Notes: a model not told the origin generated them from the letters alone. 64,000 nt of DNA from Chondrus crispus (GCF_000350225.1 NW_005178652.1:584557-648556), one strand, 5' to 3'. Counted from the stretch's first letter, positions 29,437 through 41,047 are shown. Program-made: numbers and translations.

Positions 29437-31770
29437 ATGGATAACCGATCATCCCAGCGGGGTCGCCCCCCTCGGGCTCAGCCCCCTGCGGCGCCAGCCG
29501 CGCCGGTACCGACCTTTCACCCGGCGCTGGCGGCGGGTCCCGGGGTTCGAAACGCGACGAGCATCGCGGCTCCGCGGGTGCGGGCTTCGGGCGCGGGGGT
29601 CCTTCCCTCGCGCGGCCCTACCGCCGTCCAAGGTCCCCTGCCGCGCCCTCTGCGCTCCGCCCCGGCTCCCCACGTCGGCGAGACGACCGTACTGAGACGG
29701 TCCCCCGACTGGGCTGTAGCCGCGGGGCAGGCAACGGCCGGCGCGGATAACCACCCGGTACCGCCGGATCCGTACGCGGCCACGCCCCCGGCGACCGAGG
29801 CTCCGCCGTCCAGCTGGCTCCGGACGGGTGTGCGTGCCGTGCGGGGTTGGCTATCCGGGGCCGAGCTAGACCACCGGATTCCCCGAGGCGGTCGCAACCC
29901 CTCACAGGCGCAGTTGCCGATGTCCGTCGAGGCGTACATCGCGACGGCCTTCCCCGATGCCGCTCGGTTTGGGGCCATCCCCAGGCGACGGGGTATCCGT
30001 ACGCCCTCCCCTCGCGGTCGAATCCGCCAAGACAACCGCGCGGCCGCTTGGAGGACCCGCTGGGTCCACGTGCCCCACTGCGTGATGGCGGACTCCCGCT
30101 CGGATCTCCTGTACATCCGCTGTGCGGGGGAGGACCGGTACCATTCGCGGTTGTTCGACCTCTTCGAGAGGTTCGGCGGGGACGTGGATCCTAAGCCCTA
30201 CGTGCAGTTGGTGGCATTCCCCCGCCCGTTCGACCGGTGGTACAGCGTGGCTAACCGTGTGCGGTGGGGCGAGAATTCCGCCAAGGAGAGCCGGCTGCGG
30301 TGCCGCCGCGCCGATGCCTACTTCCACATGTGACACACGACGGAATTCTTCGCCATGCCCACGGGGGCCAGGGGGCAGCTAAAGCCAGCCTTACCGAACG
30401 GTTGGAGCAATCTGGAAGCTCCACAGTACCTCTGCGTACCCACGCCCAGCGTGCTGGCTTATGCCGCAGCGCGGTGGATGCCGGACGGTTCCTTCGGGCG
30501 AGAAGCGACGCCCGGGATGCGTCGACTGATCGACGCCATCCTGCTCTCGGAGTGGGCCGTCCTGGCGTTGCTGTGTTTCCTACACGCCGCACGGGACGGC
30601 CTCCCGTTCTTCACCAAGTGCCCGGACCCTCGCCTAGCGAGCCGGACCGGGAACGAGCCCGGCGAGCGAGGCTCTCTCTTCCGTTTGTCGGCGGGGCTTC
30701 TGCAGCTCATCCGATCGGTCGGGGTGGCCGCCATCCTCGAGGGGACGTCGTTCGACCCGGTTGGCGCGGAGGCCATCCTCGATTTTTCCGAACGGTTGGA
30801 CTGGTCCCTCCCGGAGCGCCGCGACTTTGTGTGGTACAGTTGGGCCCGCGGCTGTTCCCTGCGGATGCCGCATTGGGATGGCACGTCGGCGGAGGCCGAC
30901 CACTGGTACGACCCCCTGCCCGACCACGGGTCGCCGTCGTACGGGGCGGTCATCGCCTCCGGTGACGGGTGGGGCGCCGCGGTTGCTTCCGCCGGGACCC
31001 CCGCCGGACCGTCCGTCGGGTCTCTGCCCGCCTCAACCGAGTCGGTCCTACTGATGCCGGGGGACCCTGCCCTTGGAGAGGGCCTTCCAGTCGGTCCCTC
31101 GACGCCTCCTGCGATGGGAGACGCGATCACTGCGGGTTCTCCGCCTGTGATCGCGGCAGCGCCGGCCACGGAAACACCGGTCATGGAAGTGCCGGTAACG
31201 GAAGTGCCGGTAACGGACCCCGCCCCGGTGGGGGCCGCTCGCAAGGCTCCTTCTGTCGAGCCTGCGGGGGGCAACCTCCCTGCGGTGGCTACCGGATCGG
31301 TGCCGGGCCCTGCCGGTTTCCCCGTCAGCGAAATGACCGCGACGGGGACACAGACCCCCTCGATCGCGGCCGGTGGGGCTCCGAGTGAGGCGCCAGCAGA
31401 CGAAGCCCCCGTCTTAGTTCCGGACGCGCAGGCCGCCCTGCGCACTCTGCAGACGGAGTGTGGCTACGCGGGGGTCCCTGCACCGACCACCGTTGCGGAG
31501 GCTTTGGAGTCCGCGCGCACCTGGCCGGTCGAGGCGACCCAGCTCAGGGCGCGGGTGGCCGGCTTGCAGTTCGCCATCCGCCAGCGCGACACTGGCGAGG
31601 ATCTCCTGCGCAGTGAGACGATGGCGCGGATCCGTTCGGCACAGGACCACCTCGCCGTCTTGAGCGAGCAGGTGTCCGCGAAGAGACCGTACGGTACCGT
31701 CGACACTGATCCCGCCAGCGCGGCGGCGCGCGGGGCGGAGCCCTCTGCCAAACGCCAACGCCGCGAGTGA
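29437..31770 (+). CDS. Antisense open frames of element B, N- and C-terminal parts
   Basis: Two adjacent frames (29437-30333 and 30355-31770) run opposite to the element's LTR orientation, between its internal region and 3' polypurine tract. The product family is not recognised. It begins MDNRSSQRGRPP with a Pro/Ala-rich low-complexity region. A folded part contains MSVEAYIATAFPDAARF and FDRWYSVANRVRW. A second globular region includes LDWSLPERRDFVWYSWARG. After a Pro/Thr linker (ETPVMEVPVTE) there is a C-terminal coiled coil (LRARVAGLQFAIRQRD) and a basic tail, KRQRRE. A copy at 37917-40162 matches it at about 92% in protein, and a distant relative of the same span lies at 34500-36845. Possible roles are structural, accessory or regulatory, as for the extra antisense frames known in plant Tat/Grande elements. 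Confidence 0.6.
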
Positions 31771-33030
31771 TGCCAGGGGGGGAGGTGGTGAGAGTAGCGA
31801 ACCGCCTCTGGGGACCAGGTCCCGTCCGTTCCAGTAAATTGCGCGCCTCCTGTCCTTCTTCTTTCTCTTCTTCACTGCCCTTCCCGTTCGGTACTGTAGC
31901 CCTTCCGCGCCGGTCGGGTCCGGCGCGGGGCCGTGGTCGTGTGAAGCACCACTCGCCCATCCGCGGCGGGGGCTTGCCGCTCGGCGGGGGCTCCGGCGCC
32001 TCCTGGCCCGTGGCACCCGCAGCCGTGGCTCCGCCGTCTCGGTAGGCGAGGGCTCAGACGCCACTACAGCGCCACTTCCCCACACCTGTTCGCCGGTTGT
32101 CCTCGTGGCGGCCGGGTTACCCTCTGGCTCATGCCGGTGAGACTCCGCGCGGTGGGTGCCCGAAGTGGTCGCAGGGTGGTTCCTCCAGTTACCCCCGCGA
32201 CAGTGGAGGACCCCCATCCGGTGGGCAATTTGACCGGATTTTACCGCCCCGCGGCGGGTGGCCTTTTCAGGGCGTTGACGAGCTCCGATTGGGCACCCCC
32301 CGGGGTCGGAGGCGTCTTGAACCGCCTCCATGGGCCAGCGGCCACACGTGCCGGGCGGTGTATGCCGCTCGCGCAACACGTGGCCTACAGTGCCCTGGAG
32401 CCCCGGTGAGGTCGTCCCCAAACGGCATTTACGCGCTGGGTTCCGTCCCTCGCCAGCGGGTAGGCACTGGGGTGCCAAGCCGTTTGGCCACCGCCGCGTG
32501 GGGTAGTCCTTTCGGCGGGTCAGCCTCCTCCTGCGCCGGGTCTTCCGGTGCGGGGCTTGCGGTGACGCGCGCGGGGTTCCGCGTGCGTCTGTGGCGACGT
32601 CGCCCCCTCCTGCGCCGGGTCTTCCGGCGTGGGGTGGGCGGTGACGCAGGCGGGGTTCGGCGTGCGTCTTTGGCGACCTTGCCCCCTCCTGCGCCGGGTC
32701 TTCCGGCGCGGGGTGGGCGGTGACGCAGGCGGGGTTCGGCGTGCGTCTTTGGCGACCTTGCCCCCTCCTGCGCCGGGTCTTTCGGCGCAGGGTGGGCGGT
32801 GACGCAGGCGGGGTTCGGCGTGCGTCTTGGGCGACCTTGCCCCCTCCTGCGCCGGGTCTTACGGCGCGGGGTGGACGGTGACGCAGGCGGGGTTCTGCGT
32901 GCGTCTTTGGCGACCTTGCCCCCTCCTGCGCCGGATCTTCCGGCGCGGGGTTTGCGTCGTACTCGCGGCGCAGCGGTGCGACAACGGATAGGTCCGCCTC
33001 CGTGGTCGACCACGTCGAGCACAGTACCCG
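31771..33030. other. Internal region of element B with minisatellite, no gene assigned
   Basis: This region is very GC-rich. Long frames exist on both strands but follow the 79-bp repeat and base composition rather than a protein pattern. No gag or pol motif is visible. Confidence 0.5.
32525..32965. repeat. 79-bp minisatellite, about 5.5 copies
   Basis: Unit starts marked by ccccctcctgcgcc fall at 32603, 32682, 32761, 32840 and 32919, exactly 79 bp apart, with a diverged copy before them. Because 79 is not a multiple of three, the frame rotates from unit to unit. Confidence 0.95.
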
Positions 33031-34499
33031 TGTCAAGGGGCTGTCTGCACCTCGAAGACCGCGGAGATCACGTACTGAACGGACGTGGCATCACTACAAG
33101 GGGCCCCGACGGGGGCCTTGCTGAAAGGGCACACGACGTCCCCTCGCGGCTCGACTGGCAAGAGGATCTCGTCACCTGCGCCTTTTGCGAAAATTCCCCA
33201 ACCGTCGCGAGGGCGTACCCCGCACTGGAGTGAGTGACTGTCAAAATAAGGGGGTTGGATAAGGCCTCCCCGAGATAGTGTACCGAGAGAGAGACGGACC
33301 TCCGTAGGTCCAGCCGCAACCTCCTCCGCGAAAGTTTTGACCTTTGCAGAACGAAATGACCACCGACCGCCTACTCTCAAGGACCCCCCGGGTCCGTACA
33401 CGTTAACGCAAGCGACAGTTCAGGGCTAGAAACCGACGAACGACCTCCCTGAGGGGGACACGATGAGAGCCGACCTCGAGGAAGGACCGAAATTCGGGAC
33501 AACAGAGGAACAACCGTTGTTCGAAAAGTATGTGCCCATGTTTCGACCAGATGGGATGGTCTATGAAGGGTTCGCCGAGTTCGCCAGCTACGGTGACTTT
33601 GCACCATACACCCTCTGAGGGTACGTGGTCGTGAGGAAGAATGCTCGGGCGAATACGCGTTTTGAGAAGGACGCGAGGGAAGAGGAGGCCTGACGTCAAC
33701 ATAAGAAACCGCGTGGAACAAGGGCATGTGATGGGGAGGTCGCCCTCCATACTCCCCCAAGAATCTTGTCGTCAAGAACGCGGCTCGAATGGGGCTCAAG
33801 GGGAGAGATTGACAAGGAACGGATCGCAAAAGTGTGCGGAGATCGCGGGTACCATGAGCTCGGACGACGGAGCTGTTCCAGAGAGATATGGACGAGCTTG
33901 CTCGTGAAGGTAATTGCGAGTTGTGAAGCCCTTACAGCATCGGACGCTGCATCCACTCCAGAGGGGACGTCACGGCCGTGACCTGAAGATGGAGAGCAAT
34001 GTCACGGCGCTTCAGCGGAAAGACATTTCGAGGACTTTTGTTGTACACTTCGGTGTGTGGTTCCGACGCAGTCTCTTTTGGTACGTCTGTCGGAGGGACG
34101 TTACATGAAGAAGGTGCGACGTACAGAGAGCTTGCGCATATCACTGGGGCGAGGGCAGAGCTATAGAAGAAGCAGAGGATTGATGGGGGCGCACGAACCG
34201 TGTCGCCGGAGGCTGAAGGGCAATACAAACCGCACATTGACGGACAAGGACAGGACGGGGATAAGTCCCAACTCGACGAGAGCCTGTCTGTGAGCGGGAA
34301 GTGAGACTACCGACGTGTTTGAGGGTTATCACGAGAAGACTTCGAAACGTTAAGGGAAGACTCGGATATATTTACGGGGGTCGTGACTACTGTCGCAATC
34401 GCTAGCGACTCGCGGGGAGGAAGCAAACGGACGCTTAGGGGACTAACGAGAGGCGGATTAACGGAGGCGTACCGAGGGATCGTTGGTGTACCCGAGAGC
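33031..34499. other. Unassigned internal region between elements B and C
   Basis: Lower GC than either side and purine-rich on the plus strand. The only frame that looks protein-like is the short one at 33463-33618. The join between the B half and the C half must lie in or near this stretch, but I cannot place it. Confidence 0.4.
33463..33618 (+). CDS. Short frame of 51 codons, possibly an element remnant
   Basis: It reads MRADLEEGPKFGTTEEQPLF and ends YGDFAPYTL. Composition is balanced, with aromatic residues, unlike the low-complexity frames around it. No domain is recognised. It may be a leftover of a retroelement reading frame or chance. Confidence 0.2.
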   Translation: MRADLEEGPKFGTTEEQPLFEKYVPMFRPDGMVYEGFAEFASYGDFAPYTL

Positions 34500-36845
34500 T
34501 CAACGATTCGGATCGTTGGAAGGTTCCGACGACCCTGTAGCACGCGCCCTCGGAGGGCAATAGCTTGGATGACACTGCAATTCGGCCTCCGTTTCATGAA
34601 GCGGAGGAAGCGTGGCCTCCCCGACGGGATCCCAACCCCGGGGCGGATCAGCAGAGATCGCGGGTCCGTCGGTCGTCGAGAGGCCGTACCCGCGATCTTC
34701 ATAAGGACCTCGGGGACCCTGCTGCGGTGCGGACGTAGCGCGCCCCAGGGGCCCGACACGAGCGGCTCTGAGAGCGTCACGCTTCCCGCGATATCGATCG
34801 CGGTCGGAAACGGCGCGCTGGAGATCGCTCGCGCGACGAGAGGAGGCCCTACGTAAGGCCTCAAGTTCGCCCTGAGCGCCGCGGAGCTGGGCCGCGAGGG
34901 AGTTGCGCTCCGCAGCGAAGGATTGGCGCTCCGCCCCGAGGCGACGCGCCTCGCTGCTACGTTCAAGATACCAGTTCGTCAGGGTCCGTAGTAGGCCCTC
35001 TATGCTCCACGTCCGATCAATTAGGTTCCCCAGGGCGCGGGACAACCGGAGGATTGCGGTGATTTCTCGGCGAGTTAAATCGAGACGGAGCGCTTGGACC
35101 GGCGGGGCACCAGGGTACCCAACGGAACCAAGGGAGGGGAGCGGAGGTAACGTAGACTCCGCCACTGTGCGGGGACCGATATCGGGAAGGCCCTGTACCA
35201 CGTTTGTCCCGGCCGACGCGACGGCTGGGGACTCCCCGTCGAGGTCGCGATACCTCTTCCGTCGTGCCTCTTGCGCAGTAGAACCGACACCCCCTTTGCC
35301 CCGAGAGGGGACCGCCAGGAGGGGATTCGGACGTGCCACGAAGGCATCTCCTTGACAATCATAAGCCAGGAAGGAACTCCGGGTCCCTGTCATGTAGTCG
35401 GTCCACGGTCGCCTGTTACGTTCGGGCACCGCGACGGCGCGGTGCATCAAGTCGAGGACCGAGGTGTAGGACCATGGGACATTCGGAGAACCGCGCTCCA
35501 AGGGGTGCAGGGTCACGTCGGGCAGAGGCGGCGCGACCCGACCCTGGAAGGACAGCACACCGACGGGCTGTACGAAGGCGCGTCCATGTACCCAGACCTC
35601 GCTCATGAAAGCGTTACAGGTGGACCACGCCCATTCGCACTCGTAATTGTAGACAAGTTCCTCATACGCCGGGTGCCTCGAGTCAGCACACGCGAAGCCG
35701 AAATGCTTCAATGCGTGGGGGAGTAACGGATGCACTCCCAACGAAGGGAGTGCCTCCCCTACGCCCGGCGGGAGCTCCAGAAAATCGCTTCGCGATAGGC
35801 CCGGAGAGAAGGCAGCGGATGGGAAGACACGACCGTCGTCCTCATCGGCGTGGCGGTACGCTGACCAATCATTAGGAGCCAGGGCGATATGGTGGATGCG
35901 CGTCAGAGCGCAAGCGGACTTCTGCAGAGCCGCACGAACCCTTGAGTAGGCACGAGGACGGGGGCTGACGTACAGCCCCGCTACCTCTGAAAGGATAAAA
36001 CGACGGGGAGCTTGGGGGTCCCGGTGGAAGAGGTACGTCGACATTCGATCGACGTATTCGACCTCTTCCACACTATAGGCAAACGTCCTATCACTGGGTA
36101 TCTCGTCCGGAATTTGGTAGGGAGCACCGTCCCCCTCGGACAACAGACGACCCAAGGCAAGGGACGCCTCCGCTGCCAGGCCACCTTCGTAAATGGTGCG
36201 GATCCGGAGCAGGTCGGGGCGCAGGTAAGCCCTCGCCAGAAGTTCGCCGACGGTCACGCCCGACCGAGCGTGACGGCGCCACGCGTAGTTTAGGCGGCTG
36301 AGCGGTAACGGAACCGACCGCTCCAGGGGCACCCACAGCCACTGTGTAGAGGTGTCGGCCACCTCTTCCTCCGTGGCCCTGCCAAGCCGGGACGCTGTCG
36401 TCGGAGCACCAGGGCGCCGGCAACTACCGGAAGCTCCATATGAGCCCTCTGCGGGCTGATACGTGCCCTCGCACGACCATGCCACGAGCTCCCCGCCGGG
36501 GGAACCACCGCCGACACCGACACGCGCAGCCCGAGAGGGCATCGGACCCTCTGCCACCAAGGACGATGGCGCGGTGGGCGGCAAGGCGGCGAGCGACGGA
36601 AGACTTGGCTCTTCGCGCACTGTAGGGACCCGGGGCCCTGGGGCCTTCCGGAACGGACGGGAAGGCCACCACGGCGTCGGAGCGGCACCGTTGACGACGG
36701 TAGGAGAGAGTCGTGATGCCCCCGCCGCCTCGACGGAGGCGGGGTCATGAAGGGTCGGGGCGCAGACGACCGGTGCGTCCGATCCACTGCCAGACAACGA
36801 CCGCGGAAGCGACGGGCTGTCCCGAGGGGTAGCCCGGGGCGACAT
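34500..36845 (-). CDS. Antisense open frame of element C (~781 residues)
   Basis: The frame is open on the minus strand back to 37190, but the ATG at 36845 (MSPRATPRDSP) matches the start position and low-complexity opening of the relatives at 29437 and 40162. The order is a Pro/Ser-rich start, a folded part with GVTVGELLARAYLRPDLLRI and FHRDPQAPRRFILSEVAGL, a second globular part with YNYECEWAWSTCN, and a C-terminal coiled coil (ARRLGAERQSFAAERNSL). The total span (2,346 bp) almost equals that of the element B frames (2,334 bp). It is antisense to the element and sits just upstream of its polypurine tract and 3' LTR. Homology to the B protein is distant and judged by eye. Function is unknown. 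Confidence 0.55.
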   Translation of the reverse strand: MSPRATPRDSPSLPRSLSGSGSDAPVVCAPTLHDPASVEAAGASRLSPTVVNGAAPTPWWPSRPFRKAPGPRVPTVREEPSLPSLAALPPTAPSSLVAEGPMPSRAARVGVGGGSPGGELVAWSCEGTYQPAEGSYGASGSCRRPGAPTTASRLGRATEEEVADTSTQWLWVPLERSVPLPLSRLNYAWRRHARSGVTVGELLARAYLRPDLLRIRTIYEGGLAAEASLALGRLLSEGDGAPYQIPDEIPSDRTFAYSVEEVEYVDRMSTYLFHRDPQAPRRFILSEVAGLYVSPRPRAYSRVRAALQKSACALTRIHHIALAPNDWSAYRHADEDDGRVFPSAAFSPGLSRSDFLELPPGVGEALPSLGVHPLLPHALKHFGFACADSRHPAYEELVYNYECEWAWSTCNAFMSEVWVHGRAFVQPVGVLSFQGRVAPPLPDVTLHPLERGSPNVPWSYTSVLDLMHRAVAVPERNRRPWTDYMTGTRSSFLAYDCQGDAFVARPNPLLAVPSRGKGGVGSTAQEARRKRYRDLDGESPAVASAGTNVVQGLPDIGPRTVAESTLPPLPSLGSVGYPGAPPVQALRLDLTRREITAILRLSRALGNLIDRTWSIEGLLRTLTNWYLERSSEARRLGAERQSFAAERNSLAAQLRGAQGELEALRRASSRRASDLQRAVSDRDRYRGKRDALRAARVGPLGRATSAPQQGPRGPYEDRGYGLSTTDGPAISADPPRGWDPVGEATLPPLHETEAELQCHPSYCPPRARATGSSEPSNDPNR

Positions 36846-37234
36846 AGTGAGGACGAAAGGGCGCGAGCCGATTAGGCCGACGAGAGAGTAGGGGGGCTCG
36901 TGGAGAAGGAGAAAGAACGCCGCTTGCCGGGTAGGAGGGAGAAGAGCGGACTCCCCCGGAGGGAGTAGCGGGGTAATGCCGACAGCGAGCCCCAAAGGCA
37001 AGCGCACAACCGCACGGCGGCAAGGAGCCGATGCCGAAGAGGGGGAGACGAGGTCCCCGGTTGACAGGAAGGGGGTCGAGAGGTCAGCACGCGCGCAGAG
37101 GAGCACGAGACAGGACCCCGGGGATACCAACCAGAGAGCGGAGCCGTGAGAAGGAGCGAAAGGGGCCGTATCGAGTACGCGGTTAGACATGGCTCACGCA
37201 CTACAAGCACCCGTGGACGCGGACGTCCCCGCTT

Positions 37235-37247
37235 AAGGGGGGGGCCG
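37235..37247 (+). promoter_or_regulatory. Polypurine tract of element C
   Basis: AAGGGGGGGGCCG lies directly before the TGTGG start of the LTR. It is preceded by codons reading VDADVPA and a stop. These match the end of the chromodomain frame at 60543 (VNADVHA), so this is where pol ends in the family. Confidence 0.65.
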
Positions 37248-37916
37248 TGTGGTATAACCCCCCCCTGGGGCTTTATCTTAGATTAGATCAACTCAGAATC
37301 GGATCGGTTACTGTAGAGCTCGATGCTCTACAGTACCACCACGTGTACCCCCGAGTACAGGGGGCGCACGTGTACACGTGTACGCGCGGGACCGCAGAAC
37401 GCGCACACACGTGTACTGTCAGCCCCGATGGCTGACAGTATTACAGTGTCGACCGACAGCTACAGTACGTCGCTACAGTACATCGGTACTGTACTATTAT
37501 GATAGGTTATTATGTACATTAAATATGGAGCGGACCGGCGGCGGTGGAGGAGAACAAGCACGGACTTGTCACCCACCGACCGTCAAGGTCCGACTTCCCG
37601 CCTATTCTAAGGTAGCGTTCGCTAACTACCTTAGAGCGGCACCGAGCGCGGGTTGAGGACGCGCGCGGTACGCCCACGAGTCGGCTCCGCCTCCACCCGT
37701 CGGTACTGGATCGTTACCCAGTACCGCGCCGGGGCGTCGAGGCGTCGAACCGCTCGCGCGTACCGGCGTCCTCCCCGTTCCCGCTCTACCACGCTACCCG
37801 GGCCCGCTGCCCGGTGCCGTTAGCTGGTGTCCCGCTTCACCCCCGTCCTCCCGTTCGGACGGGGTCTACGTCGAGCTGTGCATACATCCCTCTCCGTTGG
37901 GGGTGTTTATGCTACA
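37248..37916 (+). repeat. LTR of family 2 (3' LTR of element C)
   Basis: 669 bp, TGTGGTATAACCCC...TTATGCTACA. It is homologous to 56863-57463 through shared blocks (gattagatca, gtacattaaata, gtgtttatgctaca). It contains conserved stem-loops, including GTAGAGC-TCGAT-GCTCTAC and ACTGTCAGCC-CCGAT-GGCTGACAGT. Confidence 0.8.
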
Positions 37917-40162
37917 GTACCGTACGGTTTCTTCGCGGACACCTGCTCGCTCAAGACGGCGAGGTGGTCCTGTGCCGAACGGATCCGCGCCATCGTCTCA
38001 CTGCGCAGGAGATCCTCGCCAGTGTCGCGCTGGCGGATGGCGAACTGCAGGCCGGCCACCCGCGCCCTGAGCTGGGTCGACTCGACCAGCCAGGTGCGCG
38101 CGGACTCCAAAGCCGCCGCAAGGGTGGTCGGTGCAGGGACCCCCGCGTAGCCGCACTCCGTCTGCAGAGCGCGCAGGGCGGCCTGCGCGTCCGGAACCAA
38201 GACGGGGGCTTCGCCCGCTGGCGCCTCACTCGGGGCCCCACCGGCCGCCATCGAGGGGGTCTGTGTCCCCGTCGCGGTCATCTCGCTGACGGGGAAGACG
38301 GCAGAGCCCGGCACCGATCCGGTAACCACCGCAGGGAGGTTATCCCCCGCAGGCTCGACAGTAGGAGCCTCGCGAGGGGCCCCCACCGGGGCGGGGTCCG
38401 TTACCGGTACTTCCATGACCGGCGTTTCCGTGGCCGGCGCTGTCGCGATCACAGGCGGAGAATCCGTAGTGATCGCGTCTCCCATCGTGGGAGGCGTCGA
38501 GGGACCGACTGGAAGGCCCTCTTCGAGGGCGGGGTCCCCCGGCACCAGTACGACCGACTCGGTTGACGCGGGCGGAGACCCGACGGACGGTCCGGCGGGG
38601 GTGCCGGCGGAAGCAACCGCGGCGCCCCATCCGTCACCGGAGGCGATGACCGCCCCGTACGACGGCGACCCGTGGTCGGGCAGGGGGTCGTACCAGCCAT
38701 CGGCCTCCACCGACGTGCCATCCCAATGCGGCATCCGCAGGGAGCAGCCGCGGGCCCAACTGTACCACACGAAGTCGCCGCGCTCCGGGAGGGACCAGTC
38801 CAACCGTTCGGAAAAATCGAGGATGGCCTCCGCGTCAACCGGGTCGAACGACGTCCCCTCGAGGATGGCGGCCACCCCGACCGATCAGATGAGCTGCAGA
38901 AGCCCCGCCGACAAACGGAAGAGAGAGCCTCGCTCGCCGGGTTCATTCCCGGTCCGGCTCGCTAGGCGAGGGTCCGGACACTTGGTGAAGAACGGGAGGC
39001 CGTCCCGTGCGGCGTGTAAGAAACACAGCAACGCCAGGACGGCCCACTCCGAGAGCAGGATGGCGTCGATCAGCCGACGCATCCCGGGCGTCGCCTCTCG
39101 CCCGAAGGAACCGTCCGGCATCCACCGCGCTGCGGCATACGCCAGCACGCTGGACGTGGGTACGCAGAGGTACTGTGGAGCTTCCAGATTGCTCCAACCG
39201 TTCGGTAAGGCTGACTATAGCTGCCCCCTGGCCCCCGTGGGCATGGCGAAGAATTCCGTCGTGTGTCACATGTGGAAGTAGGCATCGGCGCGGCGGCACC
39301 GCAGCCGGCTCTCCTTGGCAGAATTCTCGCCCCACCGCACACGGTTGGCCACGCTGTACCACCGGTCGAACGGGCGGGAGAATGCCACCAACTGCACGTG
39401 GGGCTTAGGATCCACATCCCCGCCGAACCTCTCGAAGAGGTCGAACAACCGCGAATGGTACCGGTCCTCCCCCGCACAGCGGATGTACAGGAGATCCGAG
39501 CGGGAGTCCGCCATCACGCGGTGGGGCACGTGGACCCAGCGGGTCCTCCAAGCGGCCGGGCGGCTGTCTTGGCGGATTCGACCGCGAGGGGAGGGCGTGC
39601 GGATACCCCGCCGCCTGGGGATAGCCCCAAACCGAGCGGCATCGGGGAAGGCCGTCGCGATGTACGCCTCGACGGACATCGGCGGCTGCGCCTGTGAGGG
39701 GTTGCGACCACCCCGGGGAAGCTGGTGGTCTAACTCGGCCCCGGGTAGCAAACCCCGAACGGCACGAACACCCGTCCGGAGCCAGCTGGACGGCGGAGCC
39801 TCGGTCGCCGGGGGCGTGGCCGCGTACGGATCCGGCGGCGTCGGATGGTTATCCGCTCCGGCCGCCGCCTGCCCCGCGGCTACAACCCAGTCAGGGGACC
39901 GTCTCAGTACGGTCGTCTCGCCGACGTGGGGAGCCGGGGCGGAGCGCAGAGGGCGCGGCAGGGGACCTTGGTCGGCGGTAGGGCCGCGCGAGGGAAGGAC
40001 CCCCGCGCCCGAAGCCCGCACCGGCGGAGCTGCGATTCTCGTCGCGGGTCGACCCACGGGACCCGCCGCCAGCGCCGCGTGAAAGGTCGGTACCGGCGCG
40101 GCTGGCGCCGCAGGGGGCTGAGCCCGAGGGGGGCGACCCCGCTCGGATGATCGGTCATCCAT
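37917..40162 (-). pseudogene. Antisense frames at the 3' end of a plus-strand family-1 element (fossil)
   Basis: This is the same protein family as 29437-31770, about 92% identical in the first ~300 residues (MDDRSSERGRPP start, FDRWYSVANRVRW, LDWSLPERGDFVWYSWARG). It lies antisense, upstream of the polypurine tract and LTR at 40453. The left end is cut at 37917 by the family-2 LTR. It is broken in a few places. Confidence 0.65.
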
Positions 40163-40434
40163 GCGAGGGGAGGACGGCAGGAAGGGGCGAGATTTGGAAG
40201 TGGAGGTAATGGGGTATGTGGCGTCGGGTGATGTGGGAGAGAAGGAGAGCGTGAGGGGGCCCAGTGCAGCGCCAGGGAATCCGACGCGGTCAAATACCAA
40301 AAACTCCATAGGCTCCCCTATGGAGTTGGTCGTAGTTCGCCGGCGCCCCGGTGGTCGGCGCGAGCTTCTCCGTACGGATGGGACACGCCGCAGGCCAGTC
40401 ATGTCAACCCCCAGCCGCGACGGGGACGTGTCGC

Positions 40435-40452
40435 GAAGTAAGGAAGGGGGTC
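40435..40452 (+). promoter_or_regulatory. Polypurine tract before the family-1 3' LTR
   Basis: The sequence gaagtaaggaagggggtc abuts TGTGGTAC at 40453. It fixes the orientation of this LTR as a plus-strand 3' LTR. Confidence 0.75.
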
Positions 40453-41047
40453 TGTGGTACAATTCCACACCACGACCCCCGATGGGAGATGAGCACCGCC
40501 TGGACGGGCGGTTACTACTGTAGCAATCGGGCACGCGCCCTCGGAAAGCACAGTAGTACCTCCACGGCGTACATGTGGCATAACCGTCGACGTCGGTCGT
40601 GGCCACGGGCACACGTGTGCGACCCGTCCGGTAAGTAATTAGCAATTAGTAGTTAATGGCACAAATTAGCCAATTTAGCACAGTAGCTGGTATACAGTAC
40701 GTAACAGCTACTGTAGCGGGACAGGTGTCCTGGCGTCCCACTTAGGGGTTGAGACCGGGGGCACCTGCCCCGTTCCAGTAAACGGGGGCAGACTCGCCTC
40801 CCTTCCCTTTACGGCTAATTGCTATCCCGTTCCGGTTTCCCTGTTAGTCTCAGGCTTCTAACCCGTGACCGGCCGTCCGGATCTTACATTACCGACCGGC
40901 TGCGCGTCACCGGCCACGTGAGCCTTCCCTCTTTTCGAGTCCTTCCGTACGGTTTGCGTTCGCGCGTGGGTTACCTAGCGGCGCCCGCTCCCTTACCTCT
41001 AACCCCGCTCGTTTCCGAGTGGTCCGGACGAAGGTAGTTATACCACA
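40453..41047 (+). repeat. LTR of family 1 (3' LTR, full length)
   Basis: 595 bp, TGTGGTACAATT...GTTATACCACA. The first and last bases form a short inverted repeat. It could be the 3' LTR of element A, separated from it by later insertions and rearrangement. Confidence 0.85.

Noticed and set aside
32525-32965. CRISPR-like regular repeats
   Set aside because: Units are contiguous with no unique spacers, so this is a minisatellite; the genome is eukaryotic.
31414-33036. A 540-codon minus-strand frame across the minisatellite
   Set aside because: It is driven by the 79-bp repeat, which lacks stops in most frames. The opposite-strand frames at 29437-31770 are the ones conserved between copies.
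28555-41047. One giant DNA transposon or DIRS-like element with ~3-kb terminal inverted repeats
   Set aside because: The inverted arms have their own polypurine tracts and LTRs, they differ by several percent, and the outer flanks share no target duplication. Two separate LTR-element ends explain them better.
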